Assembly: GCF_006152065.1 (NCBI RefSeq)
Contig: NZ_VDFW01000021.1
Span: 60,374 to 124,373 of the forward strand
Reading direction: 5' to 3'
Length of the DNA stretch: 64,000 nucleotides
Origin: Amycolatopsis alkalitolerans
GTDB taxonomy: Bacteria; Actinomycetota; Actinomycetes; Mycobacteriales; Pseudonocardiaceae
Numbering within the stretch: the first letter of the stretch is position 1; every line of letters starts with the position of its first letter. The notes below the pieces were generated by a model. It saw only the letters and a list, made by a program, of their open reading frames with translations, made no database searches and was not told where the DNA came from. Shown here in pieces: positions 1 to 9,550 of this stretch. The position numbers were made by a program, and so were the translations under genes.

Positions 1-104
1 GGTTTGCCGTAGCCGCGACCGGGGCCCGGCGCGGGTGGCGGCGGGGCGGGCGGCAGATCGCTGCGTGGCTGGTCGGGGTTGGTCCAGCCGCCGGGGTCAC
101 TCAT
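1..104 (-). CDS. Pro-rich N-terminus of a cut-off gene
   Basis: Only the first 34 codons lie in the window; the gene continues past the left edge. The start is an ATG preceded by a GAAGGAGAG ribosome site seven bases away. The visible residues (MSDPGGWTNPDQ, then a run rich in Pro, Gly and Arg) look like the disordered cytoplasmic tail common at the start of actinobacterial membrane proteins. No domain is visible, so no function can be given. It is divergent from the metallopeptidase that follows. Confidence 0.6.
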   Translation of the reverse strand, partial: MSDPGGWTNPDQPRSDLPPAPPPPAPGPGRGYGK

Positions 105-223
105 CGGGGTCTCTCCTTCAGTTTCTACGCGCTCACTCTCGCAGAGCGCGCGTGAACCGACCATCTCGGGCGCCTCGCCATTTCCGAGTCGTGATATCCC
201 GGCGCTGGCTATGCTTGCGGGCA

Positions 224-1195
224 ATGCCCGACTCGCCGACCCACTCGCACCGGGGTGCCCGACGGCATCGCAGCTCGCGGTCGTCCTCGAAACCGCTGAT
301 GGCCTTCACGCTGAGCGCGGTGGCCGTGCTGCTCGCTGGGCTCGTGGTGTTCGTGGTGGTCAACCGCTTCGGCGGCGACGGTGGCCCGAACGGCGCTTCG
401 GGCAGCGTCGCGGTGCCCACCAGCGCGAACGGCAACGCCGGTGCCGGTGCGGGCGGCAGCCGGGCCGTGCCGGGCGAGAAGATCCTCGAACTGGCCGATC
501 ATCCGATCCTGCAGAACCCGGACGCCGGGCTGCCGAACATCGTGTGCCGGCTGCCGCCGTGGCAGCGTGACCAGGCGTCCGTCGAAGCCTTCTTCAGGGC
601 CGCCGTGCTGTGCCTGAACCAGGCGTGGGGCCCGTTCCTGCAGGCCTACCACCTGCCGTTCGCGCCACCGGTGCTGCATTTCCCGAATGGTACGAGCTTC
701 GTCACCGCGTGCGGCACGATCGCCGTCGGCGTCGCGACCGCGGCCTACTACTGCGACGACAACCTGTACGTGCCCTACCGAGGTCTGCAGATCGACCAGT
801 ACGGCGACAATCCCGGCGTGTACCTGGCGCTGATCGCGCACGAGTACGGCCACCACGTGCAGGAGGTGGCCGGGATCATGGACGCGGTGTGGCAGCGGAT
901 CTACCAGGTCGGGCAGAACACCCCGGCCGGGCTGGACCTCTCGCGCCGCAAGGAACTGCAGGCGCAGTGCTTTTCCGGGATGTTCCTCGGCGCGGTCGTC
1001 GACCGCGGCGGCTCGGTGACCCGGGCCATGTACGAGAAGGCGTGGCGCGATCAGGACACCCGCGGCGACAACACCTCCGGCAGCCACGACCACGGGACGA
1101 ACGCGCATTACGCGCAGTGGTGGCGGACAGGCGCGCAGTACAACCGGATCGCTAAGTGCAACACCTTCGCCGCACCTGCCTCGGAGGTCTCCTAA
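224..1195 (+). CDS. Neutral zinc metallopeptidase, membrane-anchored (YpfJ family)
   Basis: A 323-residue protein with an N-terminal membrane segment at about residues 27-47, a short Gly/Ala/Ser linker and a C-terminal peptidase domain. The zinc-binding HEYGHH motif begins at His206, and the acidic residues expected of the family follow in the LSRRKELQAQCFSGMF stretch. The family (neutral zinc metallopeptidase, PF04228 type) is of unknown substrate; the topology places the catalytic part outside the membrane. I chose the ATG at 224; the frame is open upstream to 35, and ATG 299 is also possible. Its stop overlaps the stop of the convergent next gene by four bases. Confidence 0.85.
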   Translation: MPDSPTHSHRGARRHRSSRSSSKPLMAFTLSAVAVLLAGLVVFVVVNRFGGDGGPNGASGSVAVPTSANGNAGAGAGGSRAVPGEKILELADHPILQNPDAGLPNIVCRLPPWQRDQASVEAFFRAAVLCLNQAWGPFLQAYHLPFAPPVLHFPNGTSFVTACGTIAVGVATAAYYCDDNLYVPYRGLQIDQYGDNPGVYLALIAHEYGHHVQEVAGIMDAVWQRIYQVGQNTPAGLDLSRRKELQAQCFSGMFLGAVVDRGGSVTRAMYEKAWRDQDTRGDNTSGSHDHGTNAHYAQWWRTGAQYNRIAKCNTFAAPASEVS

Positions 1196-1635
1196 CCGGC
1201 CAGCGCCGCCCGGCGCGAGCCGCGCTGGACGAGGAACGCGTACGCGCCGCCGCTGAGGCAGCTCAGCGCCAGCAGGGCGAGGCCGACGGGGCGCCGCAGA
1301 TCGGTGTGCCCGACCACGACGTCGGCCAGGTGCACGTCCGCCTGGCCGGGCCCGAGATCGGCCGGCACCGCGATCCGCACCCGGTTGTTCTTGTCGTGCC
1401 CGCAGGCGTCGAGCGAGCCGGTGCGGGTCTGCCCGCCGGCCTGGAACTGCACGGTCTCTTTGGCCGTCGGATCCGAGCACGGCGCCGGAGCGGTCACCGT
1501 GGCGTCCACGACCGTGCCGCCGCTCGACGGCATCGGCCCGAGAATGCCCGGCCCGGCCAGCCACACGACGACCACGACGAGCACACCGGCGAAGGCCGGG
1601 ACCGCCAGGCTCTGCCAGCGCAGCCAGTGTTTCAC
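1192..1635 (-). CDS. Two-pass membrane protein of unknown function
   Basis: A 147-residue protein with one membrane segment near residues 8-30 and a second near 115-135. The ~85 residues between them are probably extracytoplasmic and contain two Cys (in APCSDP and DACGHD) that could form a disulfide. I recognise no family with certainty. It may be one of the small actinobacterial envelope proteins with a beta-rich outer domain. It converges on the metallopeptidase and has no obvious operon partner. Confidence 0.7.
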   Translation of the reverse strand: MKHWLRWQSLAVPAFAGVLVVVVVWLAGPGILGPMPSSGGTVVDATVTAPAPCSDPTAKETVQFQAGGQTRTGSLDACGHDKNNRVRIAVPADLGPGQADVHLADVVVGHTDLRRPVGLALLALSCLSGGAYAFLVQRGSRRAALAG

Positions 1636-1696
1636 GACCGCAATGGTTCCAGATCGTTCCCGGGATTCACAGTGAGAGCGGTGTGGCTCAGATCTA

Positions 1697-2698
1697 TCAC
1701 TCGTTGCGGTCAGCGGGGGTCACTTTCCGCACATACAGCAGGCGGTCCCCCGGTTCGATGGCGTCGACCTGCGGGGAGTCGACCCGGAACAGCTGCCCGT
1801 CGCGGACCACGCCCAGCACGATGTCACTCAGATGCCGGGGTGACCCTCCCTCTTCCGACGGCTCGACAGCACGGTCCGCAATCGCCAGCCCGGACTCGGG
1901 GGTGAGCAGATCCTCGACCATGTCGACCACGACGGGGGTGGAAGTGGCCATCCCGAGCAGCCGGCCGGCGGTCTCGCTGGAGACGACGACCTGGTTCGCG
2001 CCGGACTGCTTGAGCAGGTGCACGTTCTCCGCCTCCCGCACGGACGCGACGATATGCGCCTTGGGGGCCAGTTCGCGGGCGGTCAGGGTCGCGAGTACGG
2101 CCGAATCGTCCCGGTTCGTCGCGATCACCACGGCACGCGCGCGCTGCACGCCCGCGACGCGCAGCACGTCCGAGCGGGTCGCCGAGCCGTGCACGGTGAC
2201 CAGGCCGAGCGCGGTGGCGCCGTCGAGCGCCTGCTGGTCGGTGTCGACGACGACGATGCGGTTCGGCTCGACGTTCTCGTCGCCCAGCAGGGTCTTGACC
2301 GAGGCCCGCCCCTTCGTGCCGAAGCCGACGACCACCACGTGGTCCCGCACCTTGGACCTCCACTTCTGGATCCGGAACGCCTGGCGTGACCGTTCGGTGA
2401 GCACTTCCAGTGTGGTCCCGACCAGCACGATGAGGAACAGCACGCGCAGTGGTGTGATGATGAGCACGTTGACCAGCCGCGCCGCGGCGCTCACCGGCGT
2501 GATGTCGCCATACCCGGTCGTCGAGAGCGAAACCGTCGAGTAGTAGAACGCGTCGAGCAGCGATATGCCGTCACCGTTCGTGTCGTGATAGCCGCCGCGG
2601 CCCACGTACACGATCACCACCGTCGCGACGAGGGCGATCAGCGCGCCGAGCACGCGCCGGCCGATCGACCGCAGCGGGCTGATCGACGGCTCCGGCAT
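1697..2698 (-). CDS. Potassium channel with TrkA-N (RCK) domain
   Basis: A 333-residue ion channel. Residues 16-34 form a first membrane helix, a pore loop carries the K+ selectivity sequence TGYGD at 61-65, and a second helix spans about 75-98. A cytoplasmic RCK/TrkA-N Rossmann domain begins with VVVVGFGTKG at 121-130 and a TrkA-C-like domain closes the protein. It should gate K+ flux in response to a nucleotide or ion bound by the RCK domain. The start MPEPSIS (2698) is preferred over the upstream in-frame codon at 2749. Position next to adnB matches the place of Rv3200c in M. tuberculosis. Confidence 0.93.
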   Translation of the reverse strand: MPEPSISPLRSIGRRVLGALIALVATVVIVYVGRGGYHDTNGDGISLLDAFYYSTVSLSTTGYGDITPVSAAARLVNVLIITPLRVLFLIVLVGTTLEVLTERSRQAFRIQKWRSKVRDHVVVVGFGTKGRASVKTLLGDENVEPNRIVVVDTDQQALDGATALGLVTVHGSATRSDVLRVAGVQRARAVVIATNRDDSAVLATLTARELAPKAHIVASVREAENVHLLKQSGANQVVVSSETAGRLLGMATSTPVVVDMVEDLLTPESGLAIADRAVEPSEEGGSPRHLSDIVLGVVRDGQLFRVDSPQVDAIEPGDRLLYVRKVTPADRNE

Positions 2699-2826
2699 CC
2701 GGATCACGCCGACGAGTTGGGAGTCCGCCGTTCGGTCTCGGTCACGCACGCGGCGGATCGTAAAGGATCAATCCGGTCGCGGCCAGCCCGTGCTCAGGTC
2801 AGGCCAGACGCCAGACAGACCAGGGA

Positions 2827-5800
2827 CTAACCGGAAGGCACCGAGCGCAGCAGCTCTTTGAGCCCGTCCGCGTCGAGCAGATCCACCGGGCGCAGCGTGT
2901 GATCCTCGCGCACGTAGTGGAACGCGGCCCGCACCTTCTCCAGCGGCACACCCGAAAGCGACGCCCACGCGAGCCGGTACGCGGCCAGCTGGACCGCCAG
3001 CGGCGCGACCCGCGACGGCTCCGGCACCGCGCCGGTCTTCCAGTCCACGACCGTCCACCCGCCGTCCGGATCGGCGAACACCGCATCCATCCGGCCCCGC
3101 ACCAGCACACCGTCGATCTCCGTGGAGAACGGGACCTCCACCTCATGCGGGGTGCGCACCGCCCAGCCGCTCGCCTCGAAGGCGGCGCGCAGCTCGTCGA
3201 GTGCGGAGTCGGGCGCGGCGCCTTCGTCGGCCGCGCCGGGCAGGTCGTCGATCTCCAGCAGGCGCTCGCCCGAGAACCGGCGCTCGAGCCAGCCGTGGAA
3301 AGCCGTCCCGCGGCGGGCGAAGGTGTTGGGCGGCACCGGAAGCGGCCGCCGCAGCCGCCGCGCGAGCGCGCCCGGATCCGACGCGAGCTCGACCAGCTGG
3401 CTCACCGAGAGGTGCCCCGGCAGGGCCACCTCCTCCCCCGCCCCGGCCCGCGCGGCCAGCTCCGCGAGCAGGACATCGGTGTCGGCGATCCACCCGTCCG
3501 GATCGTCCTCCTCTTCCGTAAGCGCACCGGATTCGAGCGCGGTCAGCACCAGGTCCGCACCCTCGGCCACGGCGGGCCGCCGGTCACCGAGCGGATCGAC
3601 CGGCCAGTGCGCCGTCCGCGACTGCTTGACCAGCGGGTTCTCGTCGTCCTCGGCCGGCTCGTCGGCCCACACGGACGAGCCGGCGAGCGCCGCGATTTCG
3701 ACCAGGAAGTCCGAAGGCCCCTTCGGCCGCGCGCTCGTCTCGTTCCACCAGTGCCCCGAAACGATCAACGCGTGCTCGGACCGGGTCAGCGCGACATAGC
3801 AGAGCCGCCGTTCCTCCTCGGCTTCCCGCTCGGCGAAGCTCTCCTCGTGGATCTCGAACGCTTCGGTGATCTCCTTGCGATCCATCCCCATCGACACGCG
3901 GAGCTTCGGCAGGTCCTGCGCGTCACCCCGCAGATGCGCGGGCAGCGACGTCACCGTGCGCAGCCACGACGAGGACCGGCGCCTGTTGGGGAACACGTCG
4001 CGCGCCAGGTGCGGCACCGCGACGACCTGCCACTCCAGCCCTTTCGCCGAATGCACCGTAAGCACCTGCACCCGGTCCGGCAGCACCTCCACCTCACCGG
4101 GCGTCAGCCCGTCCTCCGCGTGGGCGGCCGTCAACAGGTAGTCCACAAAGGACATCAGGGTCGCATCCGGTGAGGTTTCGGCGAAGTCCGAGACGACGTC
4201 GGCGAACGCGTCGAGGTGCGCCCGGCCCGCGCCCCCAGGCCGGGCGAGCGATTCGACATCGAGCAGCATCGTGCGCTCCACGTCCGCGACCAGCTCCGGC
4301 AGGGACTGGTCGAGCCGCCCGCGCAGCCTGGCCAGCTCGTCGGCCAGCCGCCGGATCCGCCGGTACCCGTCCTCGGAGTAGCGCCCCTGGCTCCCCGGGT
4401 CGTCGAGGGCGTCGACGAGCCCGGTCTGCTCTGCTCGTTCCGCGAACAGTTCATCCACAGTGGATTCCGCAGTAGGCGGCGGCGCCGCGATCTCGTTGGC
4501 ACGCCGCCACAACGCGGCGAGATCCGAAGCCCCGAGCCGCCAGCGGGCTCCGGTCAGCAGCCGGGCCGCCGCGGTACCGGCCAGTGGATCCGCCAGCACG
4601 CGCAGTGTCGCGACGAGGTCCGCGACCTCGGGCTCGTCGAGCAGGCCGCCGAGCCCCACGACCTCCACCGGAAGCCCGCGCGCCCGCAACTCCGCCGCGA
4701 TGGGCGCCATGTCCGCGCGACGCCGGACCAGCACGGCCGCGGTGGGCGGCGAACCGGTCGCGTCCACGTGCTCGTACCAGCGGCGGGCGACCGCATCCGC
4801 GACCCACTCCCGCTCGGCGCGAACATCCGGCAGCAGCGCGCATCCGATGTCAGCGGCCCCGGCGCCGTCGCGCGCGCGCAAGCGTTCCACCCCGAGGCCG
4901 CGGGCACGCAGCGGTTCGGCGACGGCATTGGCCAGGGTCAGCACCTCCGGCGGATTGCGGAAGCTCGTCAGCAGGCCGTACCCCCGCGCCGGCACGAGCT
5001 TTCCGTTGTCGCGGCGGGGAAAGTCCGTGGTGAACCGGGGCAGGTTGGCCGCGCTCGCGCCGCGCCAGCCGTAGATCGCCTGCGCCGGATCGCCCACCGC
5101 CGTCACCGGCAACGGCGGGTTCTCGACGCCTCCGAACAGCGCGCGCAGCAGGACGCGCTGCGCGTGCCCGGTGTCCTGGTACTCGTCGAGCAGCACCGCG
5201 CCATATCGCTCCCGTTCGCCGTTCGCGACCTCGGGATGACCGGTCGCCAGCCGCGCGGCCAGCGACATCTGATCGGCGAAGTCGAGCGCGCCCTCCGCGC
5301 GCTTGCGGCGGTGGTAGGCCTCGATGAGCGGGATGAGGGCGAGCCGGAACCGTTGCGCCGCGGCGATTTCCGCGAGGGCCTTCGGCAGGGCGACGCGCTG
5401 CCCCTTGGCGCGGGGCGCGGACTCGATCAGCTCGCACAGCCACTTGCTGTACTCCGCCAGCTGCTGCTCGGTGACCAGATGCTCGCCCAGCTCCCCGGCG
5501 AGCGCGAGCACCTGCGCGGTGACCGAGGCCGGCACCCGGTCGGTGTCCAGATCATCGTCCCATGTGGACACCACCCGGTGGGCGAGCTGCCACGACGAGG
5601 TCTCCGACAGCAGCCGCACACCAGGCTGCACGGGCAGGCGCAGGCCGTGCTCGGACAGCAGGCGCCCGGCGTACGCGTGATACGTCAGCACCGTCGGCTC
5701 GCCGGCGAGCACGGCGGCGCGGCGCCCACCGCCGGGATCGACCCGTTCCAGCAGCCCGGATCCGGCCAGGCGCCGCAGCCGCGCCCGGACGCGTTCGGCG

Positions 5801-6033
5801 AGCTGGCGGGCGGCCTTGCGGGTGAACGTCAGGCCCAGCACCCGTTCCGGCGTGACCACTCCGTTGGCCACCAGCCAGACCACGCGAGCGGCCATCGTCT
5901 CGGTCTTCCCCGCGCCCGCGCCCGCGACGACGAGCGCCGGTTCGACCGGCGCCGCGATCACCGCGGCCTGCTCGGGCGTGGGCGGATGCAGGCCGAGCGC
6001 GGCGGCGACCTCGGCCGGGCTGACCACGGTCAT
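2827..6033 (-). CDS. adnB: AdnB: helicase-nuclease subunit, lead motor
   Basis: A 1068-residue fusion of a UvrD-like superfamily 1A helicase and a RecB-like nuclease. Walker A GAGAGKT is at 38-44, motif Ia TFTRKAA at about 69-75, and the intact motif II DEYQD at 283-287. The C-terminal PD-(D/E)XK nuclease shows RMDAVF followed by VVDWKTG, with catalytic Asp997 and Lys999. In mycobacteria AdnA-AdnB resects double-strand breaks before recombination, and AdnB drives translocation (established for M. smegmatis). The ATG at 6033 overlaps the adnA stop as ATGA, so the two are translationally coupled; an in-frame codon at 6090 would overlap adnA further and is unlikely. Confidence 0.95.
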   Translation of the reverse strand: MTVVSPAEVAAALGLHPPTPEQAAVIAAPVEPALVVAGAGAGKTETMAARVVWLVANGVVTPERVLGLTFTRKAARQLAERVRARLRRLAGSGLLERVDPGGGRRAAVLAGEPTVLTYHAYAGRLLSEHGLRLPVQPGVRLLSETSSWQLAHRVVSTWDDDLDTDRVPASVTAQVLALAGELGEHLVTEQQLAEYSKWLCELIESAPRAKGQRVALPKALAEIAAAQRFRLALIPLIEAYHRRKRAEGALDFADQMSLAARLATGHPEVANGERERYGAVLLDEYQDTGHAQRVLLRALFGGVENPPLPVTAVGDPAQAIYGWRGASAANLPRFTTDFPRRDNGKLVPARGYGLLTSFRNPPEVLTLANAVAEPLRARGLGVERLRARDGAGAADIGCALLPDVRAEREWVADAVARRWYEHVDATGSPPTAAVLVRRRADMAPIAAELRARGLPVEVVGLGGLLDEPEVADLVATLRVLADPLAGTAAARLLTGARWRLGASDLAALWRRANEIAAPPPTAESTVDELFAERAEQTGLVDALDDPGSQGRYSEDGYRRIRRLADELARLRGRLDQSLPELVADVERTMLLDVESLARPGGAGRAHLDAFADVVSDFAETSPDATLMSFVDYLLTAAHAEDGLTPGEVEVLPDRVQVLTVHSAKGLEWQVVAVPHLARDVFPNRRRSSSWLRTVTSLPAHLRGDAQDLPKLRVSMGMDRKEITEAFEIHEESFAEREAEEERRLCYVALTRSEHALIVSGHWWNETSARPKGPSDFLVEIAALAGSSVWADEPAEDDENPLVKQSRTAHWPVDPLGDRRPAVAEGADLVLTALESGALTEEEDDPDGWIADTDVLLAELAARAGAGEEVALPGHLSVSQLVELASDPGALARRLRRPLPVPPNTFARRGTAFHGWLERRFSGERLLEIDDLPGAADEGAAPDSALDELRAAFEASGWAVRTPHEVEVPFSTEIDGVLVRGRMDAVFADPDGGWTVVDWKTGAVPEPSRVAPLAVQLAAYRLAWASLSGVPLEKVRAAFHYVREDHTLRPVDLLDADGLKELLRSVPSG

Positions 6034-9000
6034 CCCCCGGTCACCTGCCGTCCTTCCGGCCGCAGCGGGCAGGAACCGCGGGCCGGGCACCGGTCGCAGT
6101 CGGTGTTCTCGTTGGCTTCGTACCGGGGGCCGCTCGCGGACCTGGCGACCTCGCGGACGAGTTCGAGCCAGCGCTCGCCGCTTTCCGCGTCCAGCGGCGG
6201 CTGCGCGCGCTGGGTCGCGCCCGTCTTGGTGTTCGTCTTGGCCAGGTACACCAGCTTCGCGCCACCCGGCTGCTTTCCCGCACCGAACGCGCCGAGCAGC
6301 ACGGAAAGCTGGTACGCGGCCAGCTGCGGATGCAGCTCGGCGTCGGCCGACGTGACCGGGTTCTTGCCGGTCTTGAGGTCGATGATCACCGGGCGGCCGT
6401 CCTTGTCGGACTCCAGCCTGTCGACCCGGCCCCGCAGGCGCACGAGCAGCCCGTCCTCGCCCACCGGCAGCTCGACTTCGATGTCCTGCTCGACGCCCAG
6501 CTGCGCCAGCTCGCCACGGCTGGTTTCCAGCCAGGCCAGGAAGTTCCGGACCATCTGCTCGACCCGGCCACGTTCGCGGCGGGAGAACCAGGGCGCGCCC
6601 GCGTCGACCTTCGCCCAGGCCTCGTCGAGCGCCTCACGCAGCCGCTGCTCGTCCAGCCCGCTCGCCGCCGCCTGCGCGAGGCCGTGCACCAGGGTGCCGG
6701 TGACCGCCGCGAGTTGCGCCGGGTCGTTGCCGCCGTGCCGCTCGATGAGCCACCGGAGCGGGCACTTGTGCAGGATGTCTACTGTGGAGGGTGAGATGCG
6801 CACGACGTCACCGCTGCCGTACAGCGGCTGCTCGGAGGACGCTTCGCCCGCGCCGTACCACGAATCGGGATGCGCGCCCGGGACGCCTGCCTCCGCGAGC
6901 CGCGCCAGCTGCCGCGCGGCTCGGTGCCGCCGCCCGGGCTCGGTCCTCGCGTCACAGGCGGCCTTGCGGAGCTCGCCGACCAGTTCGGCCAGGACGAGTG
7001 AACGGCCTGGCGGCTTCATCCGCGAGTCGGCCTCGTCCGAGGTGTTGGGTTCGAGATCGTCGACGAAGCGAGAGGGCTGCTCGTCCTCGCCCGCGACCGC
7101 GCTGACCAGCAGCGTGTGCTTCGCCCGGCTGGCCGCGACGTAGAACAGCCGCCGTTCCTCGGCCAGGATCGGCGCGATCGCGGACACCACGTCACCGTCC
7201 ACACCGGACAACAAGTCGACGAGCTTTTCCACCCCCAGCAGCGAACCACGCAATCGCAGATCCGGCCAGCTTCCTTCCTGCACCCCGGCGATCGCGACGA
7301 CCGTCCACTCGCGACCGGCCGCGCCGTGTGCCGTCAGCAGGGACACACCTTCGCCGCGGGCGGCGACCGGCGCCAGGCTGTCGCCCGCGATGTGCTGCGA
7401 GGACAGGTAGTCCGCGAACGCGGCGACGCTCGCCTTCGGCAGCCTGTCGACATATCGGCCAGCCGCATGGAACAGCGCGACGATCGCGTCGAGATCACGG
7501 TCCGCCTGCGAGCCGAGCGTGCCGCCGCGGGTCGACTGCCGCACGAGCCGCGGCTGCAGCCCGCTCTCCCGCCACAGTTCCCACAGCACCTGCTCGACCG
7601 GCGCACCGCGCCGGACCGCGGCGGCCGTCACCTCGATCAACGCGCCGATCCGGCGGATCGGGCCGGCCTCGGCGGCCGCCAGCGCGCCCAGCTTGTCGTT
7701 TTCCCGCAACACTTCCAGCAGCAGCTCATCACTCGAGCGCTGGCCGCCGGCGGCGAGCTCGAGCCTCCGCAGGCCGCGCCGCATCCGCCGCAGCGCCAGC
7801 GGATCGGCGCCGCCGAGCGCTGACGAGAGCAGCATCTCGGCCAGGTCGACGTCGAGCGCCTCGGGGTCGGCGGCGACGCGCAGGATCGCCAGCAGCGGGC
7901 GCACCGCGGGCTGCTTCGCGAGCGGCAGTTCCTCCGCAGCCGAGGCGATCGGCACCCCCGCGGCCCGCAAAGCCCGTTGCAGCACCGGAAACGACCTGCC
8001 GGGCGAGCGCGCCAGTACGGCCAACTCGGACCACGGCACGCCGTCGGTGAGGTGCGCGCGGCGAAGCTGGTCGGCGATCCAGCTCGCCTCCGCGGACGGG
8101 GTCGGCAGCAGGCGGACCTTGACCGACCCGTACTCGGCTTCCGGCGACGGCTGGACCGCGCGATGCCGGTTCGCACCGGACAGGGTGCCGCCGAGCCGGG
8201 TGACGGCCGCATGCACCTCGGTGCTCAGCCGGTGTGCGCGGGTCAGGGTCACCGTGTGCTCGCCGCTCGCATCGGCGTCGGCGAGCAGCGCGGGATCCGC
8301 GCCACGAAAGGAGAAGACGGCCTGGTCCGGATCGCCGGCGAGCACGAAGTCCTCCGCCGCCGAACCGAGCAGCCGGATCAGCCGGAACTGCAGCGGGTCC
8401 AGGTGCTGCGCGTCGTCGACGAACACGTGCCGGACGCGCGCCTGCTCGCGGGTCAGCAGGTCGGGGTCGCCCTCCATCTCGACGAGCGCACCGGCCACCA
8501 GTTCGGCCGCGTCGAGCGCGGGGGCACCGCCCGCACCCTGCAGGATCGTGACCTCTTCGTACTCGCGCCAGAACTTCCCGGCGGCGACCCATTGCCGGCG
8601 GTCCGTGCGCTTGCCGAGCTTGATCAGATCCTCCGGGCCGAGCCCACGTTCGGCTGCGCGCAGGATGAGGTCACGCAACTCCTCGGCGAACCCCGGCACG
8701 CCCAGCGCGGGCCGAAGCTGCTCGGGCCAGTGCGGCGCGCCGAGTTCGAGCTCCCCCGCCAGCAGTTCACGGATCACCACGTCCTGCTCCGGGCTGGACA
8801 GCAGGCGCGGCGGCGGAACCCCCTTTTCGCCCGCCTGCAGGCGCAACAACGCGAAGGCGTACGAGTGCACCGTGCGGACGATCGGCTCGCGGATCGTGCG
8901 GCCCTGCGCCCCCGACGTCCCGCGGCGCGTGATGTCGGCGCGCAGGGCGTCCGCCGCGCGGCGCGACGTCGTGAGCACCAGCAGGCGTTCCGGATCCACT

Positions 9001-9197
9001 CCGGCGTCGATCCGGTTCGCCACGGCCGTGGCCAGCAGCGACGTCTTGCCCGTGCCCGGCCCGCCGAGGATGCGCACGAACCCGGCCGGCCGTTCGATCA
9101 CGGCCCGGGCCGCCGGTTCCCAGTGCTGCGCGCGTGGCTGCTCGGGCGGGCGGCGGATCAGCCGCGCCCGCCGGGACATCGTGCCGCGCGCGTTCAC
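6030..9197 (-). CDS. adnA: AdnA: helicase-nuclease subunit
   Basis: A 1055-residue partner of AdnB, first gene of the pair. Walker A GGPGTGKT is at 45-52, but the motif II region reads VDDAQH rather than the DEYQD seen in AdnB, so the motor looks degenerate. The C-terminal nuclease has IIDLKTGK (Asp940, Lys942). An iron-sulfur pattern is visible as one Cys in HKCPLRW and three near the end at 1034, 1037 and 1043 (CDRCPARGSC), as in AddB-type nucleases. The start is a GTG; ATG 9179 is an alternative. Gene order and size match Rv3202c. Confidence 0.93.
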   Translation of the reverse strand: MNARGTMSRRARLIRRPPEQPRAQHWEPAARAVIERPAGFVRILGGPGTGKTSLLATAVANRIDAGVDPERLLVLTTSRRAADALRADITRRGTSGAQGRTIREPIVRTVHSYAFALLRLQAGEKGVPPPRLLSSPEQDVVIRELLAGELELGAPHWPEQLRPALGVPGFAEELRDLILRAAERGLGPEDLIKLGKRTDRRQWVAAGKFWREYEEVTILQGAGGAPALDAAELVAGALVEMEGDPDLLTREQARVRHVFVDDAQHLDPLQFRLIRLLGSAAEDFVLAGDPDQAVFSFRGADPALLADADASGEHTVTLTRAHRLSTEVHAAVTRLGGTLSGANRHRAVQPSPEAEYGSVKVRLLPTPSAEASWIADQLRRAHLTDGVPWSELAVLARSPGRSFPVLQRALRAAGVPIASAAEELPLAKQPAVRPLLAILRVAADPEALDVDLAEMLLSSALGGADPLALRRMRRGLRRLELAAGGQRSSDELLLEVLRENDKLGALAAAEAGPIRRIGALIEVTAAAVRRGAPVEQVLWELWRESGLQPRLVRQSTRGGTLGSQADRDLDAIVALFHAAGRYVDRLPKASVAAFADYLSSQHIAGDSLAPVAARGEGVSLLTAHGAAGREWTVVAIAGVQEGSWPDLRLRGSLLGVEKLVDLLSGVDGDVVSAIAPILAEERRLFYVAASRAKHTLLVSAVAGEDEQPSRFVDDLEPNTSDEADSRMKPPGRSLVLAELVGELRKAACDARTEPGRRHRAARQLARLAEAGVPGAHPDSWYGAGEASSEQPLYGSGDVVRISPSTVDILHKCPLRWLIERHGGNDPAQLAAVTGTLVHGLAQAAASGLDEQRLREALDEAWAKVDAGAPWFSRRERGRVEQMVRNFLAWLETSRGELAQLGVEQDIEVELPVGEDGLLVRLRGRVDRLESDKDGRPVIIDLKTGKNPVTSADAELHPQLAAYQLSVLLGAFGAGKQPGGAKLVYLAKTNTKTGATQRAQPPLDAESGERWLELVREVARSASGPRYEANENTDCDRCPARGSCPLRPEGRQVTGG

Positions 9198-9260
9198 GGC
9201 CCGATGGAATCATGCCCCACCGACAGAATCGTGAACCGGCACGCCGCGTAGCGTGGTCTC

Positions 9261-9548
9261 GTGGATGAGCAGCTGCACGAGCGTGTGCGGGACGTCATCT
9301 CCTCGGTGCCCGCGGGCAAGGTGGCGACCTACGGCGATATCGCGGCTGTCGCCGGTGCGCCGTCGCCGCGGCTGGTCGGGCGGATCCTCGCCGAGGACGG
9401 GCACGACCTGCCGTGGCACCGGATCCTGCGCGCCAACGGCACCCCGGCGCCGCATCTCGCGCACCGCCAGCTCGAACTCCTGCGCGCCGAGGGCGTGCTG
9501 GCCGACGGGCAGAAGGTCAACCTGCGCAGGTACCGCTGGCAGGTATGA
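9261..9548 (+). CDS. Alkyltransferase-like protein (Trp in place of catalytic Cys)
   Basis: A 95-residue single-domain member of the O6-alkylguanine-DNA alkyltransferase fold. The usual PCHR active site is PWHR here (Pro51-Trp52-His53-Arg54), with the following LRANG conserved. Proteins with this change cannot take up alkyl groups; known ATL proteins bind O6-alkylguanine and hand it to nucleotide excision repair. The helix-turn-helix part (KVATYGDIAAVAGAPSPRLVG) is intact. The start is GTG. It is divergent from adnA, in the place of Rv3204 in M. tuberculosis, so a DNA-repair neighbourhood is likely. Confidence 0.9.
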   Translation: MDEQLHERVRDVISSVPAGKVATYGDIAAVAGAPSPRLVGRILAEDGHDLPWHRILRANGTPAPHLAHRQLELLRAEGVLADGQKVNLRRYRWQV

Positions 9549-9550
9549 CG

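Noticed and set aside
4216..7143. 975-codon open frame on the plus strand across adnB and adnA
   Set aside because: Antisense shadow rich in Arg, Gly and Pro; the minus-strand frames contain full helicase and nuclease motifs.
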